Assembly (NCBI RefSeq): GCF_029601685.1
Contig: NZ_JARRIR010000001.1
Coordinates: 310,001 to 374,000, forward strand
Direction: 5' to 3'
DNA from: Metarhizobium sp017305935
Lineage (GTDB): Bacteria; Pseudomonadota; Alphaproteobacteria; Rhizobiales; Rhizobiaceae
Length of the DNA: 64,000 nt
The number at the start of each line of letters is the position of its first letter. Within the stretch, counting starts at the first letter, position 1. The notes below the pieces were generated by a model. It searched no databases and had not been told where the DNA came from. It was given only the letters and a program-made list of their open reading frames with translations. The translations under genes and the position numbers were made by a program. Of the stretch, positions 7,298 to 15,809 are shown in pieces.

Positions 7298-8233
7298 ATG
7301 TCGAGTTTCCGCCGCCTGCTGCCGTCCGCCACCAGCCTGATCGTCTTCGAGGCGGCCGGGCGGCACGAGAATTTCACCCGCGCGGCCCAAGAGCTGGGCA
7401 TGAGTCAGGCGGCGGTGTCCTATGCGGTGCGCGGGCTGGAGGCGCAGCTCGGCGTGCCGCTGTTCCACCGCCTGCATCGCTCGGTGGAACTGACCGAGGT
7501 CGGCGAACGCTTCCATGCCGACGTCTCGGCCGGTCTTGCCCGCATCCAGAAATCGGCCGAGGACATTCGCGCCAAGGGCCGCGAGGTCAATGTGACGCTC
7601 GCCGCATCCACCGCATTTGCCTCGATGTGGATGCTGCCGCGACTGGCGCGAATGCGCGCCGACCTGCCGGAAGTGGATCTGCGCATCCAGACGGGCGTGC
7701 GCGATCTCGAGCTGGAGGAGGAGCAGATTCCGCTCGGCATTCGCGGCGGCGACCCCGCCGACTGGCCGCGCTATCATGCGGCGCTGCTATCGCCGGAAAT
7801 CATCGGCGCGGTCGCCAGCCCCGCCTTCATCGAGGCGCATGGCTTTCCATCGACGCCCGAGGAGGTCGCCCGCCACCGGCTGATCTGGCTGGAGGAGCCG
7901 GTGCGCGTCGCCTGCGACTGGCCGGACTGGTTCGCCAGCGCCGGCGTCGCCTATGCACCGCACGGGCGCCGGCTGGCGATCAATGACTACGTGCTGGTCA
8001 TCCAGGCGGTGCTGGCCGGCGATGGCATCGCGCTGAGCTGGAAGCACCTGACCGGCCTGCAGATCCGCTCCGGCGCGCTGGTGCCGGTGGGCAATCACCT
8101 GCTGGATACGGGCAAGGCGTTCTACGTCGTCTGGCCGCGCGGGCGCGAGCTGAACGCCCATGCGGCGCGGGTGCGCGACTGGCTGCTGCAGGAAGGGCAA
8201 AGGGATCGCGACGACGCCACCGCCGCGCCTTGA
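7298..8233 (+). CDS. LysR-family transcriptional regulator (GcvA-like)
   Basis: A 311-residue LysR protein: winged helix-turn-helix at about residues 12-70 (FEAAGRHENFTRAAQELGMSQ region, then AAVSYAVRGLE) and an effector-binding domain from about 95 to 300. The LPSATSLIVFEAAGRH beginning and the late PVGNHLLDTGKAFYVVWP segment resemble the GcvA/AmpR group. It is divergent from the mttB-type methyltransferase with a dyad between them, so it probably controls that gene and itself. It ends 4 bases before the stop of the convergent GGDEF-EAL gene. The effector is not deducible. Confidence 0.9.
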   Translation: MSSFRRLLPSATSLIVFEAAGRHENFTRAAQELGMSQAAVSYAVRGLEAQLGVPLFHRLHRSVELTEVGERFHADVSAGLARIQKSAEDIRAKGREVNVTLAASTAFASMWMLPRLARMRADLPEVDLRIQTGVRDLELEEEQIPLGIRGGDPADWPRYHAALLSPEIIGAVASPAFIEAHGFPSTPEEVARHRLIWLEEPVRVACDWPDWFASAGVAYAPHGRRLAINDYVLVIQAVLAGDGIALSWKHLTGLQIRSGALVPVGNHLLDTGKAFYVVWPRGRELNAHAARVRDWLLQEGQRDRDDATAAP

Positions 8234-8237
8234 TGCG

Positions 8238-9605
8238 TCAGAGCGCGGCGCGCATCGCCAGGTCGGCGCCGGTATCCTGGTAGAAACGGCGGGCGCAGAC
8301 GACGGTGGCGGCGGCATCGGCCGGCTTGCCGTAGAAATAGCCCTGGCCCATGCCGCAGCCGAGCTGCTTCAGCTTCGTCGCCTCCCGCATGGTCTCGATG
8401 CCCTCGGCCACCACCTCCAGCCCCAGCCCGTCGCACATCGAGATGATCGCCTTGACGATCTCCTCGCTGGTGCGATCCGTGGCGATGCGCGAGACGAAGG
8501 CGCGATCGACCTTGACCTTGTCGAAGGTGAAATCGCGCAGGCGCCCGAGGCTGGACTGGCCGGTGCCGAAATCGTCGAGCGCGATGTGGACGCCGGCCTG
8601 GCGCAGTTCGGCAATGATGCGCTGGGCGGTGTCGGCGCAGCCCATCACCGCGGTCTCAGTGATTTCCAGCTCCAGCCGCTTGGGGTCGAGCCCGACGAGA
8701 TTGACGATCGACAAGACGTTGTTGGCCGTTGCCGGATCCATGAGCTGGGCAGACGACAGGTTGAAGGACAAGAACAGGTCGCGCGGCCAGGAAAGGGCCG
8801 CCTCCGCCGCCTTGCGCAGCAACGCCTCCGACAAAGCGTCGATGAAGCCGCGCTCCTCAGCCAGCGGCACGAAGACGGCGGGCGAGACGAAGCCGAGATC
8901 GGGATCGTTCCAGCGCGCCAGCGCCTCGAAACCCAGCACCGTATCGTTCTGCAGGTTGACGATCGGCTGGAAATAGACCTCGACCTGGTCGTTGATGATG
9001 GCGTTGCGCAACGCCTGTTCGAGCTGCGTCGCCCGCTTCATCTCCTCGGCGATCTCGCGCGAATAGACGGTGATCTGGCCGCGGCCGCGTCTTTTGGAAC
9101 GGTAGAGCGCCGTCTCGGCGCTCTTGACCAGATCCTCGAACCGATCGCCGGCGAAGGGGTAGATGGCGAAACCGAAGGATGCGGAGAGACGGACGTTGCG
9201 ATCGCCGAGATCGTAAGGGGCCGAGAGCACGTCGCGGATGGTCTGGCCGAGGCGCTCGGCGCCGGAGCGCTCGAAGACCAGCGGCAGAACGAAAGCGAAT
9301 TCGTCGCCGTCGTGGCGGGTGACGTAGGCGCCTTCCGGCACGCAGGCCTTCAACCGATGCGCCACCTGGCAGAGAATCTCATCGCCGGCATCGGCGCCGA
9401 ACAGGTCGTTGATCGGCTTGAACCCGTCGAGATTGACGATTCCGATCGCGAAGGGCGCCGGATCCTCGGCACGTTCGGCGGCCAGCAGCCGCACCTTGTC
9501 GCGCATCCGGTAGCGATTGCCGAGCCCGGTCAGCGGGTCGGTGTAGGCCATCGCCTGCAATTCGTTCTGGCTGACCTGCGGCAGGCCAGTCTCGACGGCT
9601 CTCAT
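8238..9605 (-). CDS. GGDEF-EAL cyclic-di-GMP protein
   Basis: A 455-residue soluble protein with a GGDEF domain (about 20-180) and an EAL domain (about 200-445), and no membrane or sensor domain. The diguanylate cyclase signature is altered to DGDEF (residues 99-103 of this start), with no RxxD inhibitory site five residues before it. The phosphodiesterase half looks intact: EAL in GFEALARW (227-229), FNLS asparagine, EITE glutamate, LDDFGTG double aspartate, KVKVD lysine, AEGIE glutamate and the glutamine of GQGYFYGKP. It is therefore probably mainly a c-di-GMP phosphodiesterase (inference). Start at ATG 9605; a GTG at 9638 is possible, and neither has a strong ribosome-binding site. It lies downstream of the PAS/receiver gene on the same strand, suggesting joint signalling. 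Confidence 0.9.
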   Translation of the reverse strand: MRAVETGLPQVSQNELQAMAYTDPLTGLGNRYRMRDKVRLLAAERAEDPAPFAIGIVNLDGFKPINDLFGADAGDEILCQVAHRLKACVPEGAYVTRHDGDEFAFVLPLVFERSGAERLGQTIRDVLSAPYDLGDRNVRLSASFGFAIYPFAGDRFEDLVKSAETALYRSKRRGRGQITVYSREIAEEMKRATQLEQALRNAIINDQVEVYFQPIVNLQNDTVLGFEALARWNDPDLGFVSPAVFVPLAEERGFIDALSEALLRKAAEAALSWPRDLFLSFNLSSAQLMDPATANNVLSIVNLVGLDPKRLELEITETAVMGCADTAQRIIAELRQAGVHIALDDFGTGQSSLGRLRDFTFDKVKVDRAFVSRIATDRTSEEIVKAIISMCDGLGLEVVAEGIETMREATKLKQLGCGMGQGYFYGKPADAAATVVCARRFYQDTGADLAMRAAL

Positions 9606-9750
9606 GGGCACTTCGGCACTTCCTGTTGCTTCCTCCACCTGGGAAGAATGATCGAGGAATATTAAGAAGTACCTTAGAGCCCCACCCTGTCGCGGGCCTG
9701 CCCATATCCCTCAATTTTGGGAGTTGACACGTTTTTCGGCGCTTTATCGA

Positions 9751-11391
9751 TCAGGCGATGGAGGCGAGCGCCCGCTGCGGGATATGCCGCTGGAACACGG
9801 CTTCGAGCACATCGGGGCTGATCGGCTTGAGAAGCGTGTCGTCCATACCGGCTTCCAGGCAGCGCTGGCGGTCGAGATCGAAGGCCTGGGCGAGCACGCC
9901 GACGATCGGCGTGCGGGTGCCGGTCGCGGCCTCCTGGGTGCGGATGGCGCGAGTGGCCTCGCAACCGTTCATGCCCGGCAGGGTCGTGTCCATCAGCACG
10001 ATGGCGGGGCGATGCAGCGCCCAGAAATCCACCGCCTCGGCGCCGTCGGTCGCCACCACATAGCTATAGCCGAGGCTATCGAGGATCTGCGAGAAGACGA
10101 TGCGGTTGATGTCGTTGTCTTCAGCAACCAACACGTCGATGCCCGAGGCCGGCGCCGCCTCGGGCGGACGATCCTGCGCGGCCGGCAGGCTCGTCAACGG
10201 TTCACGGCGGTTGAAATGGCGCAAGGCGAGATAGCCGAGCCGCTCGGCGAACTGCGTTTCCTCCAGACCGACCGCCTCATGGCCGCGCCGCCGGGCGATA
10301 TCGAGGGCACGTGGCCCCAGCCGCCGGTCGATGGCGACGAGATCGACGCAGACACCAGCGGTCGCGGCGGCTTCGAGGAAGGCGGCAAGCTCGGTCTCAT
10401 CGCGCACCACGCACGCATCGATGCCGAGCCGCTTCAAGGCCGGCAGGGCGGTAGCCGCCAGCGCCGCATCGGCGCTGGCCACCAGTACCCGCCCGCCGAG
10501 CAGGCGATCCGGGAACCAGGTTTCGGTCGCCGTTTCCGGTATCGCTTCAGTCACGGCGAGCGCGGTATCGGGCACGATGACGGCATCGCCATGGGTGTCG
10601 AAATCCGAGGGGTCGGCGACCGTGCTGACCAGGAAGTAATGCCCCGGCCGGCCGAGCCGCCACTTGCGGGTCGGCACCGTCATCTCGCGGCCGTCCGGAT
10701 GGACCAGCTTTTCGCTGACGGTGGCGGCGAGGCCGGAATTCATCACCTGCCGGTCGACGGCATCGAAGCGGGCGGCGAGTGCGGCCGGCAGCGTATCGAA
10801 CAGCGACTTGCCGAGCAGATCCTCCGGCGTCATGCCACGCAGCGTACAATAGGCCTTGTTGACCGCGACATAGGTGAGGCTGCGATCCTTGACGAACAGC
10901 GGATAGGGCAGCGAATCGAGGATCTCCTCGGTGAGTTGCACCCGTTCCAGGTCGTTGCGCCACTGTTCCTCGCGGCGTTTGGTCTCGCTGGGATCGGTGA
11001 CCACCAGCAGGCCGGTGCCATCGGCCAGACGGCGGCGCACCAGCCGCAGCCAGCGGTCCATGCCCTGCTTTTCGGTGACGTCGCCGCGCTCGCGCCAGAA
11101 CAGCGCCAGCCGGTCGGCGATCCAGTCAGCGCGCGCGCCAGCACCCCGCTGGGCCGCGCCACCGAAGATCGAGCGCAGCCCGACATCATAGGCAGCACCG
11201 AGGAAATCATGCAAGCTCGCGCCAGGCACCACGACATGCGGGCTGACCGGAAAATAAACCAGCAATTGCCGGCTGACGGCGAGGATGCGGTCATCGGCGT
11301 CAAAGAGCATGAAGGCAGCCGTCAGCGCATCGCCGGCCGCGTCCAGCCATTGCCCTTGAAGCCCCGCCTCGAATGACATTGCGTCATTCAT
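9751..11391 (-). CDS. PAS / pseudo-receiver / receiver hybrid protein without kinase domain
   Basis: A 546-residue cytoplasmic signalling protein. An N-terminal PAS-like region (about 10-130) and a second PAS domain (about 160-270, with EILDSLPYPLFVKDRSL and NKAYCTLRGMTPEDLLGKS) are followed directly by a degenerate receiver-like domain (about 300-400) and a C-terminal receiver (about 420-540: VLVAEDNDINR, VLMDTTLPGMNG with the phospho-acceptor aspartate, LLKPI lysine). No histidine-kinase dimerisation or ATP-binding domain is present between them, unlike usual hybrid kinases. In the last receiver the switch Thr/Ser is replaced by Leu (PIVGVLAQAF). Start at the ATG at 11391 with GGAG six bases before it; a GTG four codons upstream is weaker. 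The GGDEF-EAL gene follows on the same strand. Confidence 0.82.
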   Translation of the reverse strand: MNDAMSFEAGLQGQWLDAAGDALTAAFMLFDADDRILAVSRQLLVYFPVSPHVVVPGASLHDFLGAAYDVGLRSIFGGAAQRGAGARADWIADRLALFWRERGDVTEKQGMDRWLRLVRRRLADGTGLLVVTDPSETKRREEQWRNDLERVQLTEEILDSLPYPLFVKDRSLTYVAVNKAYCTLRGMTPEDLLGKSLFDTLPAALAARFDAVDRQVMNSGLAATVSEKLVHPDGREMTVPTRKWRLGRPGHYFLVSTVADPSDFDTHGDAVIVPDTALAVTEAIPETATETWFPDRLLGGRVLVASADAALAATALPALKRLGIDACVVRDETELAAFLEAAATAGVCVDLVAIDRRLGPRALDIARRRGHEAVGLEETQFAERLGYLALRHFNRREPLTSLPAAQDRPPEAAPASGIDVLVAEDNDINRIVFSQILDSLGYSYVVATDGAEAVDFWALHRPAIVLMDTTLPGMNGCEATRAIRTQEAATGTRTPIVGVLAQAFDLDRQRCLEAGMDDTLLKPISPDVLEAVFQRHIPQRALASIA

Positions 11392-11683
11392 TCCACTCTC
11401 CACGCCACTCTCCGCCGCGCCGGGACAATACGCTCCGTCTCAAGAGACGCGCAAACGCGGCGCGTCGGGCGGCGGTTGTCGATTGCGCGGGAAGCGGCCG
11501 ATGGCCGCTGCCGGCGCCAGGCACGGTTCCCCGCACGATGCCTTCCCGCCTCATCGACAATTGCCATGCTTCAATTAAGGCGAGATTAAAATCACTCGGC
11601 TGCGGCGCGAAATCCTCGGCGCATCCACAACCCAGCCGCCGGCCGCATTTCCATCGACGGGGATTTGCGCTAGAAGCGCCGGC

Positions 11684-13492
11684 ATGGCCATCAGACAGCT
11701 TTCCGAAACCGTCATCAACCAGATTGCCGCCGGCGAGGTGATCGAGCGGCCGGCCAGCGCCGCCAAGGAGCTGATCGAAAACGCCATCGACGCCGGCGCG
11801 ACCCGCATCGAGATCGCCACCGCCGGCGGCGGCAAGAGCCTGCTGCGCGTTTCCGACAACGGCGCCGGCATGAGTCCCGCCGACCTCGAACTGGCGGTGA
11901 AGCGCCACTGCACCTCGAAGATCGAGGAAAGCCTCACCGATATCCGCACGCTCGGCTTTCGCGGCGAGGCGCTGCCGTCCATCGGCTCGGTGGCGCGGCT
12001 GACCATCCTCAGCCGCCGGCCCGGCGCGTCCGAAGGCGCGGAAATTTCCGTCCACGGCGGCCGGCTGACGCCGCCGCGCCCGGCCGCCGTCAATCCCGGC
12101 ACCGTGGTCGAGGTGCGCGACCTGTTCTTCGCCACCCCGGCGCGGCTAAAATTTTTAAAGACCGAAAAGGCCGAGGCCGGGGCGATCACCGAGATCGTCA
12201 AGCGCATGGCCATCGCCTTCCCGAAGGTGCGTTTCGTGCTCTCCGGCGCCGACCGGACGACGCTGGAATTTCCCGCGACCGGCGACGACCATCTCGCCCG
12301 CATGGCGCAGGTGCTCGGCAAGGAATTCCGCGACAACGCCATCGAACTCGACGCGATGCGCGAGGATGTGGGCTTGACCGGCTTTGCCGGGGTGCCGACC
12401 TTCAATCGCGGCAATTCCGCCCATCAATATGCCTTCGTCAACGGACGGCCGGTGCAGGACAAGCTGATCCTCTCGGCGATCCGCGGCGCCTATGCCGAAA
12501 CCATTCCGCAGGGGCGCTATCCGATTGCGGTGCTGGCGCTCTCCGTCGATCCGGCTTTGGTCGACGTCAACGTGCATCCGGCGAAATCCGATGTGCGCTT
12601 TCGCGATCCCGGGCTGGTGCGCGGCTTGATCGTCGGCGCGATCCGCGAGGCGCTGGCGCGCCATGGCGACCGGGCGGCGACCACCGGCGCCGACGGCATG
12701 ATGCGCGCCTTCCGCCCCGGATTTTCCGGTTTTGCGCGGCCCGCGCCGACGCAGCCCTGGTCGGCGCAAAGCTCGCCGTCGCGCCCGCTCGACACGGGCT
12801 TTTCCGGCGGCACGATGCGCGAACCGGCACAACAGCCCTTTGCCGCCTTTTCGCAGCCTTCGGCGCGAGCGGAGGAGCCGGTTACGACCGCAGCGCCCGT
12901 TCCAGACGCCGACCATCGGCTTGGCGCGGCGCGGGCGCAGATCCATGAAAACTACATCGTCGCCCAGACCGGCGACGGGCTTGTTATCGTCGACCAGCAC
13001 GCCGCGCATGAGCGGCTGGTGTTCGAAGCCTTACGCAAGGGCATGAAGGACAAGCGGCTCGCCTCGCAGGCGCTGCTGATTCCCGAGATCGTCGACCTGC
13101 CGGAAGAGGATTGCGACAGGCTGATGGTCCATGCGCAAGAATTCGACCGGCTTGGGCTGGCGATCGAACGTTTCGGCCCCGGCGCGATTGCCGTGCGCGA
13201 GACGCCGGCCATGCTCGGCGAGGTGGACGCAGCCGGCCTCATCCGCCAGCTCGCCGACGAGATCGCCGAATGGGACACGGCCTCCGGACTTGGCGCCAAG
13301 CTCGACTACGTCGCCGCCACCATGGCCTGCCACGGCTCGGTGCGCTCCGGCCGGCGTCTTCGGGTCGAGGAAATGAACGCGCTTCTGCGGCAGATGGAAG
13401 CGACGCCCGGCTCCGGCCAGTGCAATCACGGCCGGCCGACCTATATCGAACTGAAACTTTCCGATATCGAACGGCTGTTCGGGCGGAGCTGA
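11684..13492 (+). CDS. mutL: DNA mismatch repair protein MutL
   Basis: A 602-residue MutL. The N-terminal GHKL ATPase (1-330) shows QIAAGEVIERPASAAKELIE, SDNGAGM, TSKI and GFRGEALPSI. A variable Pro/Ser-rich linker (about 335-420) precedes the C-terminal dimerisation domain. That domain contains the metal-dependent endonuclease motif DQHA-x2-E-x4-E (437-448) and the late CNHGRP motif (from 580), so this MutL should nick DNA itself, as in organisms without MutH. Works with MutS in the cytoplasm. Normal length. It is divergent from the PAS/receiver gene across 292 bases and followed by the DUF2093 gene. Confidence 0.97.
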   Translation: MAIRQLSETVINQIAAGEVIERPASAAKELIENAIDAGATRIEIATAGGGKSLLRVSDNGAGMSPADLELAVKRHCTSKIEESLTDIRTLGFRGEALPSIGSVARLTILSRRPGASEGAEISVHGGRLTPPRPAAVNPGTVVEVRDLFFATPARLKFLKTEKAEAGAITEIVKRMAIAFPKVRFVLSGADRTTLEFPATGDDHLARMAQVLGKEFRDNAIELDAMREDVGLTGFAGVPTFNRGNSAHQYAFVNGRPVQDKLILSAIRGAYAETIPQGRYPIAVLALSVDPALVDVNVHPAKSDVRFRDPGLVRGLIVGAIREALARHGDRAATTGADGMMRAFRPGFSGFARPAPTQPWSAQSSPSRPLDTGFSGGTMREPAQQPFAAFSQPSARAEEPVTTAAPVPDADHRLGAARAQIHENYIVAQTGDGLVIVDQHAAHERLVFEALRKGMKDKRLASQALLIPEIVDLPEEDCDRLMVHAQEFDRLGLAIERFGPGAIAVRETPAMLGEVDAAGLIRQLADEIAEWDTASGLGAKLDYVAATMACHGSVRSGRRLRVEEMNALLRQMEATPGSGQCNHGRPTYIELKLSDIERLFGRS

Positions 13493-13557
13493 AAAAACTG
13501 GAAATCGGGCGACGCTCGGAGTATGGCAATCCGATGATCCGCGGCAGGAGAGTGCGC

Positions 13558-13791
13558 ATGAACCGTTTCGAAGGCTTCGGCAATACGGAAGCGAAGATCA
13601 AATATCTCGATGCCGACTTCCAGATCCTGTCGCCCGGCCACTATGTCACCTGCGCGATGACCGGCAGGCACATCCCGCTCGACGAGCTGCGCTACTGGAG
13701 TGTGGCCCGGCAGGAGCCCTATGCCGACGCATCCGCCTCGCTGGAGGCCGACAAGCGCGCCGGGGCTTTGCCGATCCAGCAGCGGAATTGA
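13558..13791 (+). CDS. DUF2093-family small protein
   Basis: A 77-residue protein matching the alphaproteobacterial DUF2093 family: MNRFEGFGNTEAKIKYLDAD, then FQILSPGHYVTCAMTGRHIP and LDELRYWSVARQEPYA. The start ATG at 13558 has AGGAG eight bases upstream; an in-frame ATG at 13534 is less well placed. Function unknown. The CAMTGR segment with a single cysteine and the regular beta-rich pattern resemble a small zinc-ribbon-like fold, but only one cysteine is present. It follows mutL by 65 bases on the same strand; mutL-DUF2093 linkage is common in rhizobia. Confidence 0.88.
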   Translation: MNRFEGFGNTEAKIKYLDADFQILSPGHYVTCAMTGRHIPLDELRYWSVARQEPYADASASLEADKRAGALPIQQRN

Positions 13792-13805
13792 TCGAACCGC
13801 GATAG

Positions 13806-14015
13806 CCCCTCATCCGGTTTGCCGGCCACCGTCTCCCCGTACGCGGGACTTACGGGCCAAGTCCCTTTCCGCGCGCGACAAGTCGACCGCATGGAACGAA
13901 AGCTTGCCTCAAACCCATTCTCCCTCATGAGGAGAAGGGGATATGCCGCATGGGCTTCCCAAAAACGATGACGCTGCGTGGGGCAAGTCCCTCGCCCCGC
14001 TTGTAGGGTGAGGGG
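13806..14015. repeat. Intergenic repeat with inverted ends (copy 1)
   Basis: Begins CCCCTCATCCGGTTTGCCGG and ends GGGTGAGGGG, so the ends are imperfect inverted repeats. It also carries TCTCCCCGTACGCGGGA (13832-13848), identical to part of 44668-44684. It fills nearly the whole gap between DUF2093 and lpxK, ending at the base before the lpxK stop codon. Similar CCCCTCATCC elements are common between rhizobial genes (general knowledge). There is no coding potential. Confidence 0.7.
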
Positions 14016-15053
14016 TTAATCCCTCCCCCCCGCCAGCATCCGCGCCTTCGCCACTTTCGCCGCTGCATCCAGAATCTGCCCCGGCGCATGCGGATTATCG
14101 AACGTCATCTCGACGGTGACGACGCGGGAAAGGTGGGCCAGTTCCTCGGCCTTGCCGTGATGGCCGGTGAGGCGGACGAGGTCCTTGGCGGTGGTGACCA
14201 GCAGTGCGTCCTGCTTGGCGGCGTCGGCGATCAGGTCGGCGATTTCGTCGTCGGAGAGGTGATGGTGGTCGCCGAAGACGCGTTTTCCGGCGATGACGGC
14301 GCCGAGCGCCTCGACAGTGCGGAAGAATTTGTCCGGGTCGGCGATACCGGCATAGGCGAAGACCTTGCGGCCCGCGAGATCGGGCTCGGGATGGGTGGCG
14401 AGCGCGCCGATGACCACGCTTTTCCCCATGCGCGCCGCCTGGCGCACCAGCCGGTCCGCCGCCGAACCGCTGCCGACCACCATCAGCGCCGAGGCATGGC
14501 GAAACTGGGTGCGGATCGGCGCGCGCACCGGGCCGCCCGGCACGACATGGCCGTTGCCGATGCCCCGTCGGCTGTCGACCACGATCAGCGCGTAATCGAC
14601 CGTCAGCCGCGCGCTCTGGAAGCCGTCATCCATGATGATGACGTCAACGCCCTCGGCGACCAGCCTTTTCGCCCCCTCGACCCGGCGGCGGCAGACGACG
14701 GTCGTCGCCTCGCGCGCCAGAAGCAGCGGCTCATCGCCGACATCGACGGCGCGGTGGCGGTCGGGATCGACCAGCGTGGTCACGTCGAGCGAGCCGCCAT
14801 AGCCACGGCTCAGGAAACCGGGCTTCAGCCCCTTCTCCTTCGCCGCCTTGGCCAGCGCCATGGCCGTCGGCGTCTTGCCGGCGCCGCCGACAGTGAAATT
14901 GCCGACGCAGACCACCGGCACGGGAATGGCGGCCCGCTTGCCGTGGTTCATGCGATAGCGGGCGACGCGGCCATAGAGGAACGAGGCGGGCCAGAGCAGC
15001 CACGCCCGCAGGCCGGGTTTTGTCCACCAGAAAGGCGGCGCTTCCGAAATCAT
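14016..15053 (-). CDS. lpxK: Tetraacyldisaccharide 4'-kinase
   Basis: Adds the 4'-phosphate to the lipid A disaccharide at the cytoplasmic face of the inner membrane, the last step before Kdo transfer. The 345-residue protein has an N-terminal membrane-associated segment (about 10-30), the P-loop GNFTVGGAGKTPTA (51-64), FLSRGYGG and the DDGFQ motif typical of LpxK. Normal length. It starts 4 bases after the HAD gene stop and is the last gene of the minus-strand cluster pmbA, CysQ-like phosphatase, DUF4170, waaA, HAD, lpxK. Its end is bounded by the inverted-end repeat. Confidence 0.96.
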   Translation of the reverse strand: MISEAPPFWWTKPGLRAWLLWPASFLYGRVARYRMNHGKRAAIPVPVVCVGNFTVGGAGKTPTAMALAKAAKEKGLKPGFLSRGYGGSLDVTTLVDPDRHRAVDVGDEPLLLAREATTVVCRRRVEGAKRLVAEGVDVIIMDDGFQSARLTVDYALIVVDSRRGIGNGHVVPGGPVRAPIRTQFRHASALMVVGSGSAADRLVRQAARMGKSVVIGALATHPEPDLAGRKVFAYAGIADPDKFFRTVEALGAVIAGKRVFGDHHHLSDDEIADLIADAAKQDALLVTTAKDLVRLTGHHGKAEELAHLSRVVTVEMTFDNPHAPGQILDAAAKVAKARMLAGGRD

Positions 15054-15057
15054 CCGG

Positions 15058-15777
15058 TCACGCCACTTCGAGGGCCGGGAGAACGCTTTCCAGCTCGGTG
15101 ATGTCGTTGAGGCAATGGTCGCTGGCGGCGGAGAGCGAGGCGCGCGAGCCGGTGCCGGTCAGCACCGCAACCGTCATGCCGGCGCCGGCATTGCGGCCCA
15201 TATGCATGTCGTGATTGTTGTCGCCGACCATCACCACCTCTTCCGGAATGACGCCGACGGCGGCGCAGAAGCCGAGCAACATGCCGGGCTCCGGCTTGAC
15301 GCCGTAGCCGCTGTCATAGCCGGCGACGTAATCGAGAAAGGCGGCGAAGCCGAAGCGCTCGGCGGTGGCGCGGATCGAGCGCTCGTTGTCGCTGGAGGCG
15401 ACGCCGAGATAATAACCCTTGGCCTTCAGCCCGGCGAAATAGGGGCCGAGATCGGTGACGGCCACCGCCCGGTCGGCGCCGGTGGCAAAGAGGGCGTCGA
15501 GCTCGGCGATCAGTTCGTCGGTTGCAATCGGCGAGCCGGCGGCGACCAGTCCATGGGCGATCTCGACCGTATTGCCGGCGGCCAGCAGGCTGTCGGGCAC
15601 CACATGGCCGGTTTCGGGATCCATGCCGCAGCCGAGCAGCAGTTGCGCGGCCAGCGTTTCGTCGCCACGCGCGGCGAACAGGGCAAGCTCGCGATTCACC
15701 GGCAGCCAGCTCTTGGCATAGTCGAGCAGGGTTCCGTCCTTGTCGAACAGGATGGCCTTGATGCGGGGCGATGGCAT
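15058..15777 (-). CDS. HAD-superfamily phosphatase (phosphoglycolate phosphatase-like)
   Basis: A 239-residue HAD hydrolase: motif I FDKDGTLLDY (11-20) with both aspartates, motif II serine in GVASSDNE, lysine in YGVKPEPGM, and motif III VMVGDNNHDMHMGRNAGAG. An alpha-helical cap lies between motifs I and II, as in Gph-type enzymes. The substrate is not deducible. It sits between waaA and lpxK with gaps of 32 and 4 bases, so it is cotranscribed with lipid A genes, and a role in sugar-phosphate supply or repair for lipopolysaccharide is possible (inference). Phosphoglycolate phosphatase activity is the other option. Confidence 0.88.
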   Translation of the reverse strand: MPSPRIKAILFDKDGTLLDYAKSWLPVNRELALFAARGDETLAAQLLLGCGMDPETGHVVPDSLLAAGNTVEIAHGLVAAGSPIATDELIAELDALFATGADRAVAVTDLGPYFAGLKAKGYYLGVASSDNERSIRATAERFGFAAFLDYVAGYDSGYGVKPEPGMLLGFCAAVGVIPEEVVMVGDNNHDMHMGRNAGAGMTVAVLTGTGSRASLSAASDHCLNDITELESVLPALEVA

Positions 15778-15809
15778 GGGCGATTCCTCCTGCGGGTAAT
15801 GGATGCGGC

